The notes under the pieces: generated by a model
The model's input: only the letters and a program-made list of their open reading frames with translations
Told to the model about the DNA's origin: nothing
The model's database searches: none
Position numbers and translations under genes: made by a program
Shown here: one piece after another, positions 1 to 9,526 of the stretch
Layout: each line of letters opens with the position of its first letter
Position numbering within the stretch: the first letter of the stretch is position 1
Assembly (NCBI RefSeq): GCF_014695775.1
Contig: NZ_JACJOX010000026.1
Location: 62,001-126,000 of the forward strand
Reading direction: 5' to 3'
DNA: 64,000 nucleotides
From: Leptolyngbya sp. FACHB-60
GTDB taxonomy: Bacteria > Cyanobacteriota > Cyanobacteriia > Phormidesmidales > Phormidesmidaceae

Positions 1-525
1 GCAGCGAACCCCATTACCTATGCCGTCGAGATCAACGGAACCAGCTATGAACTGCTGCCCAAGTCTGCTGGGCTGACATTTTTGATGGATGTGGCAGTTC
101 CCTACGTGGAGGCGGTGTTCTTTCGCGGCACGCCGTTTTTGGGAACAGTTTCCTACAATGCTCAAGCTAACCAAATCTCCGCCGACCAGGGTCGCTTTGA
201 GTATGGTGCTCTCTATGCTGACCCCCTACCCATTGGCGGGGCGGGCATTCCCCCCACCCTACTAATGCAGGATATGCGCCACTATTTGCCCGACTATCTG
301 ACGGCGTTCTACCAATCTAGTGGTCGTGGCCTCGACGATGTGCGCGTCAAGATTTGCCAGAGCTTCCAAAAGTCAATGTTTTGCGTCACCAGCGCCTCGC
401 TGCAAGGGCTGCTGCCCCACCCCACCGATACCCAAGACCCCCGCGAGCGAGCTGCTAACCACACCTTCCTAGCCGGATGGATGGATCGTTTAGCCACCTC
501 CCGGCTTGATGTTGTGCAGCTGTAA
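1..525 (+). CDS. Conserved hypothetical protein, 5' end outside window
   Basis: The reading frame is open from the first base of the window and ends with TAA at 523-525, so the gene starts upstream; the ATG at 85 is internal. About 174 residues are visible. I see no signal peptide, membrane segment or catalytic motif that I recognise. The C-terminal half has three cysteines and a charged stretch near DTQDPRERAANH. The codon use and HIP1-rich surroundings match the chromosome. Function unknown; it faces the MFS carrier gene tail to tail. Confidence 0.7.
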   Translation, partial: AANPITYAVEINGTSYELLPKSAGLTFLMDVAVPYVEAVFFRGTPFLGTVSYNAQANQISADQGRFEYGALYADPLPIGGAGIPPTLLMQDMRHYLPDYLTAFYQSSGRGLDDVRVKICQSFQKSMFCVTSASLQGLLPHPTDTQDPRERAANHTFLAGWMDRLATSRLDVVQL

Positions 526-603
526 AAAATGCTAATCAAGTCTGTAGTAATAGCCACAACCTGCAATCTGAGTCACTAGCTTAGTAGCGTTGGCTTAAGC
601 AGT

Positions 604-2025
604 TTAAACACTTGAGTCGTCCTTATGCGGCTCCTGGTTGCGATCGCGCTCAGCCAATTGCAGCAACATTTCTTCGTGCATCTGACGAGTGATAGGGTAA
701 AAGCGGGTCAACAGCATTGACATCGCTAGCAGCACCATAGGGACTGGGCCAATAAAAATGCGAATTGCCAGCAGAGCCGAGTCAGACTGCTGAGCCGCCT
801 CGCTAACAAACCCTGAAAATTGAAGGGCCAAGCTTACCAAAAACAGCCCTAGGGCCAGACCCACCTTTTGCAGCAGCGTCATAAAGGCGTAGAAAATGCC
901 CTCTCGCCGCTGGCCGGTTTTGATCTCATCTAGCTCAATCACATCGGGCAGCATAGCCCAGGGTACTACATAGGCGGTAGCTACCCCAAAGCTAATCACA
1001 ATGCACAGCAGATAGAGTGCTGCCACCTGCCCCGGCTGCACAAAGAACAGCGCAATCTGGGCAATAATCCAGGTGCCAATGCCGATGTAAAACACCTCCT
1101 GCTTGCCTAGGCGACGACTGAGGTAGTTGACCACCACCATCATCAAAATGGCGGTGCCCTGCACCAGCAGTGCCACTAAAAAGTAAGAGTCAAGCCCCAT
1201 CCAAAAGGTGGCGTAAAAAGGAATGATGCTGGCGGTCATCTGTAGGGCCAGCCAGGCAAACAGGTAGATGCCAACCACAAACACAAAGGCCCGATTGGAA
1301 AAGACCACCTTGATCTGCTGGAAAAAGGGCAGCGCCGCTTCTTCAGTGTCGGCGGGCTGGAGGGCGTTGCGCTGCACTGCATAGGGATAGGTGCCCCAAA
1401 CGCACCACAGCAGCGGCAGCACCGACAGCACCGCGCAGATTCCCCCCAGCATTAAGTACTGCTGGCGTTGATCCGTGATTATCTGAGTAATAACTAGGCC
1501 GAGGCCGAGAGCGGCGATCGCCCCAAACAGCGACGAGCCCAGCCGAAAAGCCGTCAGTTCAGTACGTTCGTCGTAGTCCTTAGTCAGCTCGGCGGTGAGA
1601 GTGGTGTAGGGCAGGTTCACTACTGTATAGAACACCTGAAACAGCAGCGACATCACCACGTAGTACCAAAACCGAGCGGTGTCGCTCTCCCACCCCGGCA
1701 CCACCCAGGTGAGAAAGAAGGTTACCCCAAACGGAATTGCCCCCAGCACGATCCAAGGGTAGCGGCGGCCCCAACGGGTGCGAGTTTTATCGCTCAGGTA
1801 GCCGATAAACGGGTCGTTGACCGCATCCCAAATGCGCCCGATCGCCAGCACTGACCCCGCCGCCACCGGGCTGAGGCCCGCCGCCGTCGTCAAAAAGATC
1901 AAAAACGAAAACGACAGCAGGTTGGCGGTCATCCCTGGCCCAATGTCTCCAGCCCCAAACGCCAGCTTGCCCCACAGGGAAAACTTAGCGGGGGCAGCGG
2001 CGGGAGAAGGCAGTTTAAAAGCCAT
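604..2025 (-). CDS. MFS transporter, GPH (MelB-like) sugar:cation symporter family
   Basis: A 473-residue polytopic inner-membrane protein with about twelve hydrophobic segments. Between helices 2 and 3 it has the MFS loop TRTRWGRRYPW, in the form typical of the glycoside-pentoside-hexuronide:cation (GPH) symporters. Length agrees with that family. Members couple sugar or glycoside uptake to Na+ or H+; the substrate cannot be read from sequence. The ATG at 2025 is preceded by a weak AGG. It is divergent from the phosphoribosyltransferase gene across about 230 bp, and no sugar-catabolic gene lies beside it. Confidence 0.85.
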   Translation of the reverse strand: MAFKLPSPAAAPAKFSLWGKLAFGAGDIGPGMTANLLSFSFLIFLTTAAGLSPVAAGSVLAIGRIWDAVNDPFIGYLSDKTRTRWGRRYPWIVLGAIPFGVTFFLTWVVPGWESDTARFWYYVVMSLLFQVFYTVVNLPYTTLTAELTKDYDERTELTAFRLGSSLFGAIAALGLGLVITQIITDQRQQYLMLGGICAVLSVLPLLWCVWGTYPYAVQRNALQPADTEEAALPFFQQIKVVFSNRAFVFVVGIYLFAWLALQMTASIIPFYATFWMGLDSYFLVALLVQGTAILMMVVVNYLSRRLGKQEVFYIGIGTWIIAQIALFFVQPGQVAALYLLCIVISFGVATAYVVPWAMLPDVIELDEIKTGQRREGIFYAFMTLLQKVGLALGLFLVSLALQFSGFVSEAAQQSDSALLAIRIFIGPVPMVLLAMSMLLTRFYPITRQMHEEMLLQLAERDRNQEPHKDDSSV

Positions 2026-2257
2026 AGATTACCTGCTTAGTGAATCCACACTCGATCGATGACAAGGCAACAGCTTGGGGCAACCATTCAAAAGGCGTCC
2101 TCAGTGTATTATTTCCCCATTGCACAATGCTTTACACCGAGTCCAGCTTAGGAACTGTAGCGCTTCCCTAGGCAAAACTCTACACTTGGGCTTAATTGAA
2201 GCTTAAATCGGGCTGAGCACAGCGGCCTGCTGGGGGCCGCTTCAAAGGAGGATGGAC

Positions 2258-2788
2258 ATGGCTGATTTTTACGTAAGCTGGGACGACTACCACCGGGATA
2301 TTGAAAAGCTGGCAATTCAAATATACGAGTCGGGCTGGGAATTCAATCAAATTGTCTGCCTGGCTAAAGGGGGGCTGCGCATCGGCGACACCCTCTGTCG
2401 ACTGTTCGATGTGCCCCTGGCAATTCTGTCCACCGCTTCCTACGGTGGGGCCGATGGTCGTACCCGAGGGTCGATTACCTTCTCCCGCGATCTGAGCATG
2501 ACCACCCCCAGCCTGGGTAGCCAGGTGCTGATCGTTGATGACCTAGTCGATTCGGGCTACAGCCTCAAGAAATCTATGGCCTGGCTGCACCACAAATATG
2601 GTTTTTACATTGAAGATGTGCGGACAGCGGTGCTCTGGTACAAAGCCGAATCGATCATCGAGCCGGACTATCACGTGGTCTACTTGCCCGACAACCCCTG
2701 GATTCATCAGCCCTTTGAGCGCTACGAAACCATGAACCCAGCCGAGCTAGCGGCTAGTTATCAGCCTCAGCCGGAATCGGTGGCTTAG
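2258..2788 (+). CDS. Purine-type phosphoribosyltransferase domain protein
   Basis: A type I phosphoribosyltransferase fold: the PRPP-binding signature VLIVDDLVDSGYS lies near residues 90-102 and is preceded by a core with AKGGLRIGD. Such enzymes transfer ribose-5-phosphate from PRPP to a base (hypoxanthine, guanine or xanthine types are closest in length), but the base specificity is not visible. Two in-frame ATGs exist, at 2252 and 2258. The Shine-Dalgarno AGGAGG at 2246-2251 abuts the first and is six bases from the second, so 2258 is the better start (176 aa). A small GC hairpin (2222-2240) lies just upstream of the ribosome site. The 3' end overlaps the convergent TPR gene by 35 bp. Confidence 0.8.
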   Translation: MADFYVSWDDYHRDIEKLAIQIYESGWEFNQIVCLAKGGLRIGDTLCRLFDVPLAILSTASYGGADGRTRGSITFSRDLSMTTPSLGSQVLIVDDLVDSGYSLKKSMAWLHHKYGFYIEDVRTAVLWYKAESIIEPDYHVVYLPDNPWIHQPFERYETMNPAELAASYQPQPESVA

Positions 2789-3962
2789 CTAGCTCTACGG
2801 GTGCAGCCGAGGCTTCGGGCGGACCGTAGAGGCGTTGGTAGCCCCAGTAGCCCCCTAGCAAGGTCACCAGAGTCAGGGAAATAATGCCCCCGGTGCGGCA
2901 CAGCCCCTGAATAGCTTTAGAGGCTCGCAGGGCGCTGAGGTAGTCTCCCTGCTGGTAGGCTTGGCGCAGGTTCATCGCGTAGGCCAGGGCCGGAATGCCC
3001 AGGGGCGGAAAAATTACGAAGGCGGTCAGCAGCACCCGACGCCACCGGGCTGGAGGGCAGGGCTGCCCCTGAAACACCTTGTAATGGCCTCGCCACTCGA
3101 CCATCGACTGGTCTTGCACCTGGCCCGTGAGGTCGAAGCTGTAAATGTCGTCTATTTGCCAGCTGACGAGCAGGGCGCGAATTTGATTGGGTAGGGTGAA
3201 ATAGTTGAGGCCAACCCCTACCGGGCGATGTACTTGAATGTGGAGATGCCCGTCTTGATGCTCGACCTCGACAACAATCTGCCTGAGCCCCAGCTCAGCC
3301 TGTAGGCGTTGGGAGAGGGCGCGATCGCGGTGAACCTGCTGCAAGTGATGCAGCTTCAGCCGTGCCTGATCGAGGTTGAGATCGTTGCAGAGAGCCAGTT
3401 CCCAATCGTGGGCAGCGGCGGCGGTTTGACCCAGCCGCTCATGAACGTGGCCCCGGTGCAGGTAGACCTCAGCCAGATTGGGGTTGGCGTCCAGGGCAGC
3501 GTCAAAGTCAGCCAAGGCGGCGGTGTAGTCCTGCTGCCGAAAATACAGCAGCCCCCGGTTGTAGTGAATTAGAGCATGGCCGGGCTGGTGCTGAAGCGCC
3601 TGCTGCCAGTCGGCCAGGGCCAGGTCATCTCGCCCCTGCTGACAGTGGAGCAGACCGCGATTGCCATAGGCGCGCACGCTGGTGGAGTCAAGGGCGATCG
3701 CCGCCGAAAAATGCTCCAGCGCCGCCGTTGTATCCCCCATTTGCCAGTGGGCCTTACCCAGTTCGATGTGGATGTCGGCTGGACAGGGCGAGTGGTCTAG
3801 GGCCTGGGGCAAAACCGTCAGCGCCACCTCAACATTGCCCTTTCGCATCTGAGTCAAGGCCTGCCGATGACGATAGCGAGCCTGCTGACGACGTAACCAG
3901 GGGGTGAGGTAGAGTCCCATAGACCTTGGAGAATAATGTGGATGAGAAGCAACCACCCCCAT
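2754..3962 (-). CDS. TPR protein with C-terminal CD225/dispanin-like membrane domain
   Basis: Residues about 35-200 form four to five tetratricopeptide repeats (for example the segment around AYGNRGLLHCQQGRDDLAL). A 90-residue beta-rich segment follows. Residues about 306-375 resemble the CD225/dispanin (IFITM-like) domain: a hydrophobic stretch with FPPLGIPALAYAMN, the spacer AYQQGDYLSALRASKAI, then a second membrane segment. TPRs bind protein partners; bacterial CD225 domains are membrane anchors of mostly unknown role. ATG at 3962 gives 402 aa; ATG at 3920 (MGLYLTPW) is an alternative. It overlaps the convergent phosphoribosyltransferase gene at its 3' end. Repeat calls are firm; the CD225 call is from motif memory. 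Confidence 0.75.
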   Translation of the reverse strand: MGVVASHPHYSPRSMGLYLTPWLRRQQARYRHRQALTQMRKGNVEVALTVLPQALDHSPCPADIHIELGKAHWQMGDTTAALEHFSAAIALDSTSVRAYGNRGLLHCQQGRDDLALADWQQALQHQPGHALIHYNRGLLYFRQQDYTAALADFDAALDANPNLAEVYLHRGHVHERLGQTAAAAHDWELALCNDLNLDQARLKLHHLQQVHRDRALSQRLQAELGLRQIVVEVEHQDGHLHIQVHRPVGVGLNYFTLPNQIRALLVSWQIDDIYSFDLTGQVQDQSMVEWRGHYKVFQGQPCPPARWRRVLLTAFVIFPPLGIPALAYAMNLRQAYQQGDYLSALRASKAIQGLCRTGGIISLTLVTLLGGYWGYQRLYGPPEASAAPVELAKPPIPAEADN

Positions 3963-4105
3963 GATTTCCCCGGAAATTGGGCCGTGTCAGTGAAGCATTA
4001 CGAGAACGTAACGGAGCATTAGGGCTTGGTAGTCGCTGTGATACAGAATCGCTAACTCATTGCCGCGATCGCCACCCCCGGTAGAAGGATTTGTATAAAA
4101 GTTAT

Positions 4106-4729
4106 CTATAGAGGTTCGCTACCTTCGCTCTGGGCCACCTTGAGGGCCACCGAGGCTACGGTCAGGGTGAGCCGCGCTTGCTCCAGGCTAGATAGCGAGT
4201 CCCAGTCAGTCGCCGGAATCGCCCGCAAATTAAGCTCTAAAATTTCGCCCCGGCCATCACGTAGAGAGTAGGCCAAGGGGCGAGCCAGTACCGCCAAATC
4301 GTCAGCGTTCCAGCCGGGCAGAATGTCATCCACGCACTGTACCAGCTGCTCGATCAGGGGTTGACCACTGCGAGCCAGGGCAGTGGCAGAGCTCGCCAGA
4401 CGGTGCAGCAGCTCGCTGGGTACACGACTCTGAAACTGCCGCAGTTGCTCAAGCACCGGATTCACGGTCGGCTGAGACTCGGGGTCGCCCATCTGGGTTG
4501 CCATCTGGGCAGATAGAACTTGCCATCCCGCTGCGATCGCAGCATTCGTCTCCCCGCCGTCGAGGACCTCAAACTCTGTCTCTAGGCTAGCCAGGTAGGC
4601 TTCGGCCTCGGGGGCCAACGGTTGCCAGGGATACCCGGTTTCGGGGTTGAGAATACTGGCAAGCAAATCGTGTTCAGTGGCCATGGCGGACTCAGCGGCG
4701 GAGTTAGAAGACAGGGAAGACTGATTCAT
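4106..4729 (-). CDS. Hypothetical protein downstream of the CHAT-FHA gene
   Basis: An acidic, leucine-rich soluble protein of 207 residues if the ATG at 4729 (MNQSSLSS) is used; ATG at 4684 (MATEHDLL) is also possible, and the frame is open upstream to a TTG at 4858 that would overlap the preceding gene. I recognise no family. The middle looks helical (LEQLRQFQSRVPSELLHRL). It is the third gene of a minus-strand set after the PP2C phosphatase and CHAT-FHA genes, about 95 bp after the latter, so it may be a partner or substrate of that pair; this is inference from position only. Confidence 0.6.
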   Translation of the reverse strand: MNQSSLSSNSAAESAMATEHDLLASILNPETGYPWQPLAPEAEAYLASLETEFEVLDGGETNAAIAAGWQVLSAQMATQMGDPESQPTVNPVLEQLRQFQSRVPSELLHRLASSATALARSGQPLIEQLVQCVDDILPGWNADDLAVLARPLAYSLRDGRGEILELNLRAIPATDWDSLSSLEQARLTLTVASVALKVAQSEGSEPL

Positions 4730-4823
4730 AGCGTTATCTACAGATGCACAAGAGGGTAACAAAACCTGATGACTGTGGATACATTGCGCTACTGGGAGAT
4801 TCCGTACGGAGTGAACAATTTCC

Positions 4824-6464
4824 CTAGCAGGGCGGGGACGATTTTGGGCTACCCTCAAGGGTAAATTCCATTAATTCGCCTTCGGGACTGCCAAACCGAA
4901 TAGCCGTACCCAGGGCGAGGGGCACCTCGGCCCGGTGGACGTGGTGCCAGCTGTGGTTATCAAAGTAGTACGACCCATAGCGGGAGCGATCGCGTAAGTA
5001 ATAGTAGGTCTCCTGCGCGCCGTTCTCAAACTGGGTGCGGCAGAAAATTTCGGCGTGCTGCCCCGAGACCCAGGGTTCTAAAATCACTAAGTCGTTGTCG
5101 GGCAGTCGCCCCACCCGCAGATAGCCGTCGTAGAGCCGCCACAGGCGACTCGGGGTGGCCAGACAGCGCAGCACTACCGATTGGGTCATGCGCAGGTCTT
5201 GTCCGGGTAGCTGGGTTACAGCTAAGGCTGCCTCGCGCAGCAAATGCCCTTCAAACTGGGGATGCTGGTACAGCACCGGCAGCGTCCAGGCCGGGTGGTT
5301 AAAGCGGTAGGCCGTCAACAGGTGTTGTCGAGCCAAGGCCACTGCCTGATCGACAGGCTGCCGCTCGGCTAGCCCCCGAGCCAGCACCTGAATGAAACTC
5401 AGCGCCTCCTCGTCGGCAATGGAGTCGCGCATGGCCAGCACCGCCGGCACCCCGTGGTGCAGCAGCACCTCCGCCAGACTGCTGCGGGGGATGACCTGCT
5501 GCTGTTGCAGGTCGGGCTGAGCCCCCCAGCAGGTGTTGAACACCGCCAGACGAATGCCGTTGTGGGCCAGCCCCTGGGCCAGCTCGGTGCCGCTGAGGCT
5601 GCCCCCCTGGCGCAGAAATAGCATGCCGCCGTCGGGAGCGGGCACCCCATGACCGGCATAGAAGAATACGTTAAAGTAGCCAGTTTCTAAGGCCTTAAGC
5701 AGGGTTTTGGCATCGGGTTCTAGCAGGGTTTGCACCTGGCAAACCACTGGGCTCGCCCCCCGGTAGCTCAGGCGAGAGGCGCTCAGCTCCAGTAGCTGCT
5801 TCAGAGCCTCAGCTTCCTGGGGCAGCTGCAAGACCTGCTCAGTGTCTCCAGCGCTGGTGCCGGGGTCATCTTGACCCAGCACCAGCAGAATTCGCAGTGA
5901 GATGTCGGGCTCTGCCGCAGGCAGCGGTTCGACGGTGCTAGCGGTGCGGCTAAATAACACCTGAGGCCCCAGCGAAAGGGCAGGGCAGCCAGGCTGGGGC
6001 TGCATAATTTCCCAAGGCAGGCTGATCAGTTCGGGAGGGCGCACCTCTAGCCGCAGTTTGAGCGGGCGATTTTGGCCGATCGCTATGCCCAGGCTGCGCT
6101 CTAGGGTCTGGCGAATGGGGCCGTCAAACAACCATTCCCACAGGCTGACCCCCAGCCCCTGCATCAACCGGCCGGTGTAGCCCCCGGCTTCCGCCGTCGG
6201 GGCCACCCGATCGAGCAGATCGTCGAGGTGAAACTGAGGCACATAGGCCGAGGGCACGTGGGGCACCTGGGGCAGCCCTCGCAGCGAAAAAAACTGCTGC
6301 CAGCTCTCCCAGATTTGGGCCATTTGGCCATCCCAGAGGCGATCGTGATGGGCATAGCCCCCCGGGAACGGACTCTCTAGTACCCAAATGGCGTAGTGGG
6401 TAGAGTCGGCCTGGGTGAGGCGATCGATGGCAAGGCACAGGGTAAGGTCATCGGACGACGGCAT
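4824..6464 (-). CDS. CHAT-domain (caspase-like) protein with C-terminal FHA domain
   Basis: 546 residues. The centre is a CHAT (caspase HetF-associated with TPRs) fold: VFFYAGHGV places the catalytic histidine at about residue 272, and LAVFNTCWGA places the catalytic cysteine at about 312. Both dyad residues are intact, so protease activity is plausible. The C-terminus (about 445-540) is a forkhead-associated domain: VGRLPDNDL, then WVSGQHAEIF and a YLRDRSRYGSYY strand, which keep the GR, S and H positions used to bind phosphothreonine. It lacks the TPR array common in CHAT proteins. It lies 46 bp after the PP2C phosphatase gene, most likely co-transcribed, which suggests that phosphorylation gates the protease. 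No membrane segment seen. Confidence 0.85.
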   Translation of the reverse strand: MPSSDDLTLCLAIDRLTQADSTHYAIWVLESPFPGGYAHHDRLWDGQMAQIWESWQQFFSLRGLPQVPHVPSAYVPQFHLDDLLDRVAPTAEAGGYTGRLMQGLGVSLWEWLFDGPIRQTLERSLGIAIGQNRPLKLRLEVRPPELISLPWEIMQPQPGCPALSLGPQVLFSRTASTVEPLPAAEPDISLRILLVLGQDDPGTSAGDTEQVLQLPQEAEALKQLLELSASRLSYRGASPVVCQVQTLLEPDAKTLLKALETGYFNVFFYAGHGVPAPDGGMLFLRQGGSLSGTELAQGLAHNGIRLAVFNTCWGAQPDLQQQQVIPRSSLAEVLLHHGVPAVLAMRDSIADEEALSFIQVLARGLAERQPVDQAVALARQHLLTAYRFNHPAWTLPVLYQHPQFEGHLLREAALAVTQLPGQDLRMTQSVVLRCLATPSRLWRLYDGYLRVGRLPDNDLVILEPWVSGQHAEIFCRTQFENGAQETYYYLRDRSRYGSYYFDNHSWHHVHRAEVPLALGTAIRFGSPEGELMEFTLEGSPKSSPPC

Positions 6465-6510
6465 AGGCAGGCCTAGGGCATAGGGCCAAGGGGTAAGTGA
6501 GGGGCGGCAG

Positions 6511-8895
6511 CTAGGGCGTGCAGCGACCCGCTTGGGCCGGGGTGACTAGCTTTAGCAATGCGCCTGCCCCGTAGATCTGGCGAGTCTGCACCCAACCCTC
6601 TTCTCCCGGAGCTAATAGGCGTTGACCCAGATTAGGGGCGGTAGGCAGGGCAGAAGGGGGTTGATTGGTTTCCTGAGGTTGTTGGTCAAGGGACTCGCCC
6701 GAGGGAATTGAGCAGACCCGCAACCGCACCCATTCGACATTGTCTGCCGTGGTCTGGCGACTGACAACCCTGAGTACGCTGCCTGTAGCTACGGCTCGAG
6801 TCTCGCCTGCCGCCGTACTCAAGGCAGGCTGTTGACCTAGCTGTAGCAGTTCACTATTACCGGTTGCACTTAAAGGCGGGGCAGACTGCCAAAACGAGCC
6901 AACAGCGATCTCAACAATGGCGGCCAAGGCGGCCTCTGGCAGCGGTCGCCCCGCCAAAGCAGGTACCAACCCTGACAAGGCCATTGGCCGGAAAGCGACA
7001 GGCTCAGAGGAACTGCGGTTCAAGGCTAAGCCCACGCCTGCTAGGGCGGCGAGCACCACACCAACACCTCCCAAAAAGGGCACCCAAGGAAAGCCCGAAC
7101 GTCTAGGAGCCGGGGTTGGATCGACTGGTGAGGCTGGGGCCACTAGGCGAGTTGACGGCGTTACGGCTGCATCGCCGGCCAGGGGAGAACCCTCGAGAAT
7201 GCTGGGGATAATTTTATCTGCCTGCCGTAAGGAGCCCGCAGGCAGGGTCGGCAGCGGGCCTATCTGAGGCATAAACCGCATCAGCCCAACGGTGACGTTG
7301 TCGTGGCCATTGAGCCGATTCGCATGCTGAATTAGGGCGGCTACAACCGGACTAAGAGGGCCAGAGGCCGTAATTAGGGGCGTTACCAGGTGGGGAGCGA
7401 GGATTTCGACGCGATCGTAGTCGCTAAGACCGTCAGAGCAGAGCAGCAGCACCATCGGGTCATCGAGCAGCAGATGCTGGACGGAGGGGTAAAGCATCCC
7501 CGAGTCGCTAATGCCCAACGCCTGAATGAGTGCCCCGCCGCTGGGCAGCTGGACGGCCTCCGAGTAGAGGGCGTAGCCCATTTGGGCCTCTCGGGAAGCA
7601 ACGTCGTCATCAACGGTGATTTGGTAGCAGGTGTAGGGGCTGATGCGGTAGGCGCGACTGTCGCCAATGTGGGCGATAGAAACGTAGGGAAAATGCACCA
7701 AAGCCACCACTACGGTGGTGCCCATCCGGGCACGGGCTGAGCGATTCTCATCGTTGTTGCGGGCAGAGATGGCATCGTTGGCCAAAATGAGGGCCTGCCT
7801 GAGGCGCTGGGCGATCGCCCCCGGAGATGGATAATCCTGCTGAGTGAGGGGTTCTAGCTCCTGCTGAAGCAGCTTAATAGCCGTTTGGGAAGCCACACTA
7901 CCCTGCTCATGGCCGCCGATGCCGTCGCACACCAGCAGCAGTGGCAGGGTGTCGATGCTGTCGGCCGAGCTGGGCAGCCGCTGCTGGCGCGGGTCATTTT
8001 CGGGATAGCAGGCATCTTCGTTGCGATCGCGGGTTGGCCCCTGATCGGTATCCGCCGCCCAATCCACCGTCGCTGACAAACCCTGGGCCAGAGTATGAAT
8101 CGCTCCCTCCAGCTCGGCTACCAGCTCTTGATCAGAGGCTAATTTCCCCTCTTTAAGGGCCTTACACAGCCAGCTGAGGTAGGGGCGCACCTGGGGTTGA
8201 GCCGTAGCCACCAGCGACTGCCATCGCTGGCTAAGCTGAACCAAAGTAGGACTAGGATCGTCAGCTACTAGCGTGGTGAGCCGCAGCAGCGCACCATCTA
8301 CCCGCAAGTCATCGAGTTCTAAGAGAGTAGTGGCTAGGTGCTCTTCTATCAGCGTTGGCCACAGAGCGGCTACCTGCCGTAACCAGTTGAGCTGCTGCAA
8401 CGGCGAACCCTCTGGCCACCGTTGAGCTAGGGAGGGGAGGATGGCGGCTTCAATTTTTCCCTGCCCAGGAGGGGGGCCTTTCTCAGCAACAGTCTGTGGA
8501 TGCAGCCGCACAGCGATGGGAGCACTGTCTAGGAGCAGTACCGTAGCCGCCAACCCAGTTTGCTCTGAGGTCAGGTAAGCGTAGGGGCGAGGAACCTGCT
8601 GGGCCAAGTGAAACAGCTTCAGGTAAGCCATTACCGAGGCCGGAATCTTCTCTAGGGGAGGTGGTGGGGTATCGGGGCGCGTGTCGAGCCAAAGCTGCTG
8701 CCTCCCCTGGGCTCGTTTTTGACCCTCGCCCCAAACCAAAAAGCGCCCGGCGATCAGCGTGCCAGAGCGCCCCGTTAACGGCCCATCACCAACCGCCAGC
8801 ACAAAATGATACAGCAGGGGAGTTTGGCAGACCTTACAGTGGCTGGCAGGTGGGGTCGAAACCGACCGACAGGATGGATTAGAGCACTGGATCAC
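6511..8895 (-). CDS. PP2C-type Ser/Thr phosphatase with N-terminal zinc ribbon and C-terminal membrane segment
   Basis: 794 residues. The N-terminus has a four-cysteine ribbon (C4, C9, C20, C23). Residues about 278-570 are a PPM/PP2C phosphatase: RNEDA near 291, CDGIGGHEQG near 323, then GDSRAYR, LCSDGLSDY and the late HDNVTV, which supply the aspartates that hold the metal pair. After a proline-rich linker a single hydrophobic segment (FLGGVGVVLAALAGVGLAL, near 630) precedes a basic/proline-rich SH3-like tail with WVRLRVC and GWVQTRQ. It removes phosphate from Ser/Thr on protein substrates. It is the first gene of the minus-strand group with CHAT-FHA. ATG at 8895. Confidence 0.85.
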   Translation of the reverse strand: MIQCSNPSCRSVSTPPASHCKVCQTPLLYHFVLAVGDGPLTGRSGTLIAGRFLVWGEGQKRAQGRQQLWLDTRPDTPPPPLEKIPASVMAYLKLFHLAQQVPRPYAYLTSEQTGLAATVLLLDSAPIAVRLHPQTVAEKGPPPGQGKIEAAILPSLAQRWPEGSPLQQLNWLRQVAALWPTLIEEHLATTLLELDDLRVDGALLRLTTLVADDPSPTLVQLSQRWQSLVATAQPQVRPYLSWLCKALKEGKLASDQELVAELEGAIHTLAQGLSATVDWAADTDQGPTRDRNEDACYPENDPRQQRLPSSADSIDTLPLLLVCDGIGGHEQGSVASQTAIKLLQQELEPLTQQDYPSPGAIAQRLRQALILANDAISARNNDENRSARARMGTTVVVALVHFPYVSIAHIGDSRAYRISPYTCYQITVDDDVASREAQMGYALYSEAVQLPSGGALIQALGISDSGMLYPSVQHLLLDDPMVLLLCSDGLSDYDRVEILAPHLVTPLITASGPLSPVVAALIQHANRLNGHDNVTVGLMRFMPQIGPLPTLPAGSLRQADKIIPSILEGSPLAGDAAVTPSTRLVAPASPVDPTPAPRRSGFPWVPFLGGVGVVLAALAGVGLALNRSSSEPVAFRPMALSGLVPALAGRPLPEAALAAIVEIAVGSFWQSAPPLSATGNSELLQLGQQPALSTAAGETRAVATGSVLRVVSRQTTADNVEWVRLRVCSIPSGESLDQQPQETNQPPSALPTAPNLGQRLLAPGEEGWVQTRQIYGAGALLKLVTPAQAGRCTP

Positions 8896-9082
8896 GATCC
8901 GTTTGGGGTAGGTAAACAGCTCTTAATCTCTCATGGTATCTAACCCCAGCCTATCTAATGCCAGAATCTTTAGCCCTCAGCCTAAATGACCTCGAATAGC
9001 GCCAAGTCTGGGCAATACCTTACCTATTCTTCTACATCTTTTTCCAAAGCCGTTGCCGCCTAGGAAAAGGCCAGGGATAGCC

Positions 9083-9430
9083 CTAGCCAGCCGACTTATC
9101 AGCCTCAACCCGAGGCAGCCCCATGCTGTAGTTAAGAGCGCGGCTCTTGAGGTTGTAGCTAATCGCCCCTTGCTGCAGGAGTTGCCGGATAAAATGCTCT
9201 AGATCGGAGCCGATGCGGCGCAGATTATAGTCGGTCAAGTCTTCTCCGGCGGCGGCATCAACGAGGCGATCAAACTCGGCATAGACGGCCTTGATGGCAT
9301 CGTCAGACCAGTTAAACTCGTTGTCGGGGTCAATGTCTAGGGTGAGTTTGTCGTCGCTAGGCACCAACTCGTTGTTGGCAACAATGGCGGTATAAATGTG
9401 AACATGCCGAGTGGTCGATTTGAGCATCAT
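9083..9430 (-). CDS. ndhM: NAD(P)H-quinone oxidoreductase subunit M
   Basis: 115 residues matching the cyanobacterial/plastid NdhM family end to end: [14 protein letters not shown] at the start, [30 protein letters not shown] in the centre and [11 protein letters not shown] at the end. NdhM is a hydrophilic, oxygenic-phototroph-specific subunit of the thylakoid NDH-1 complex involved in cyclic electron flow and respiration. Two consecutive ATGs start the frame; the second would match the family start. It stands alone, far from other ndh genes, as is normal in cyanobacteria. Confidence 0.92.
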   Translation of the reverse strand: MMLKSTTRHVHIYTAIVANNELVPSDDKLTLDIDPDNEFNWSDDAIKAVYAEFDRLVDAAAGEDLTDYNLRRIGSDLEHFIRQLLQQGAISYNLKSRALNYSMGLPRVEADKSAG

Positions 9431-9526
9431 AGCCAGGTGTCGCCCTTCTAAATAGTTGTGGTCTAGGGTGATTTAACCCCAGGATGCGCTGTTGTGATTG
9501 TATAGCACCCGTTCCCTAGCCAGAGC

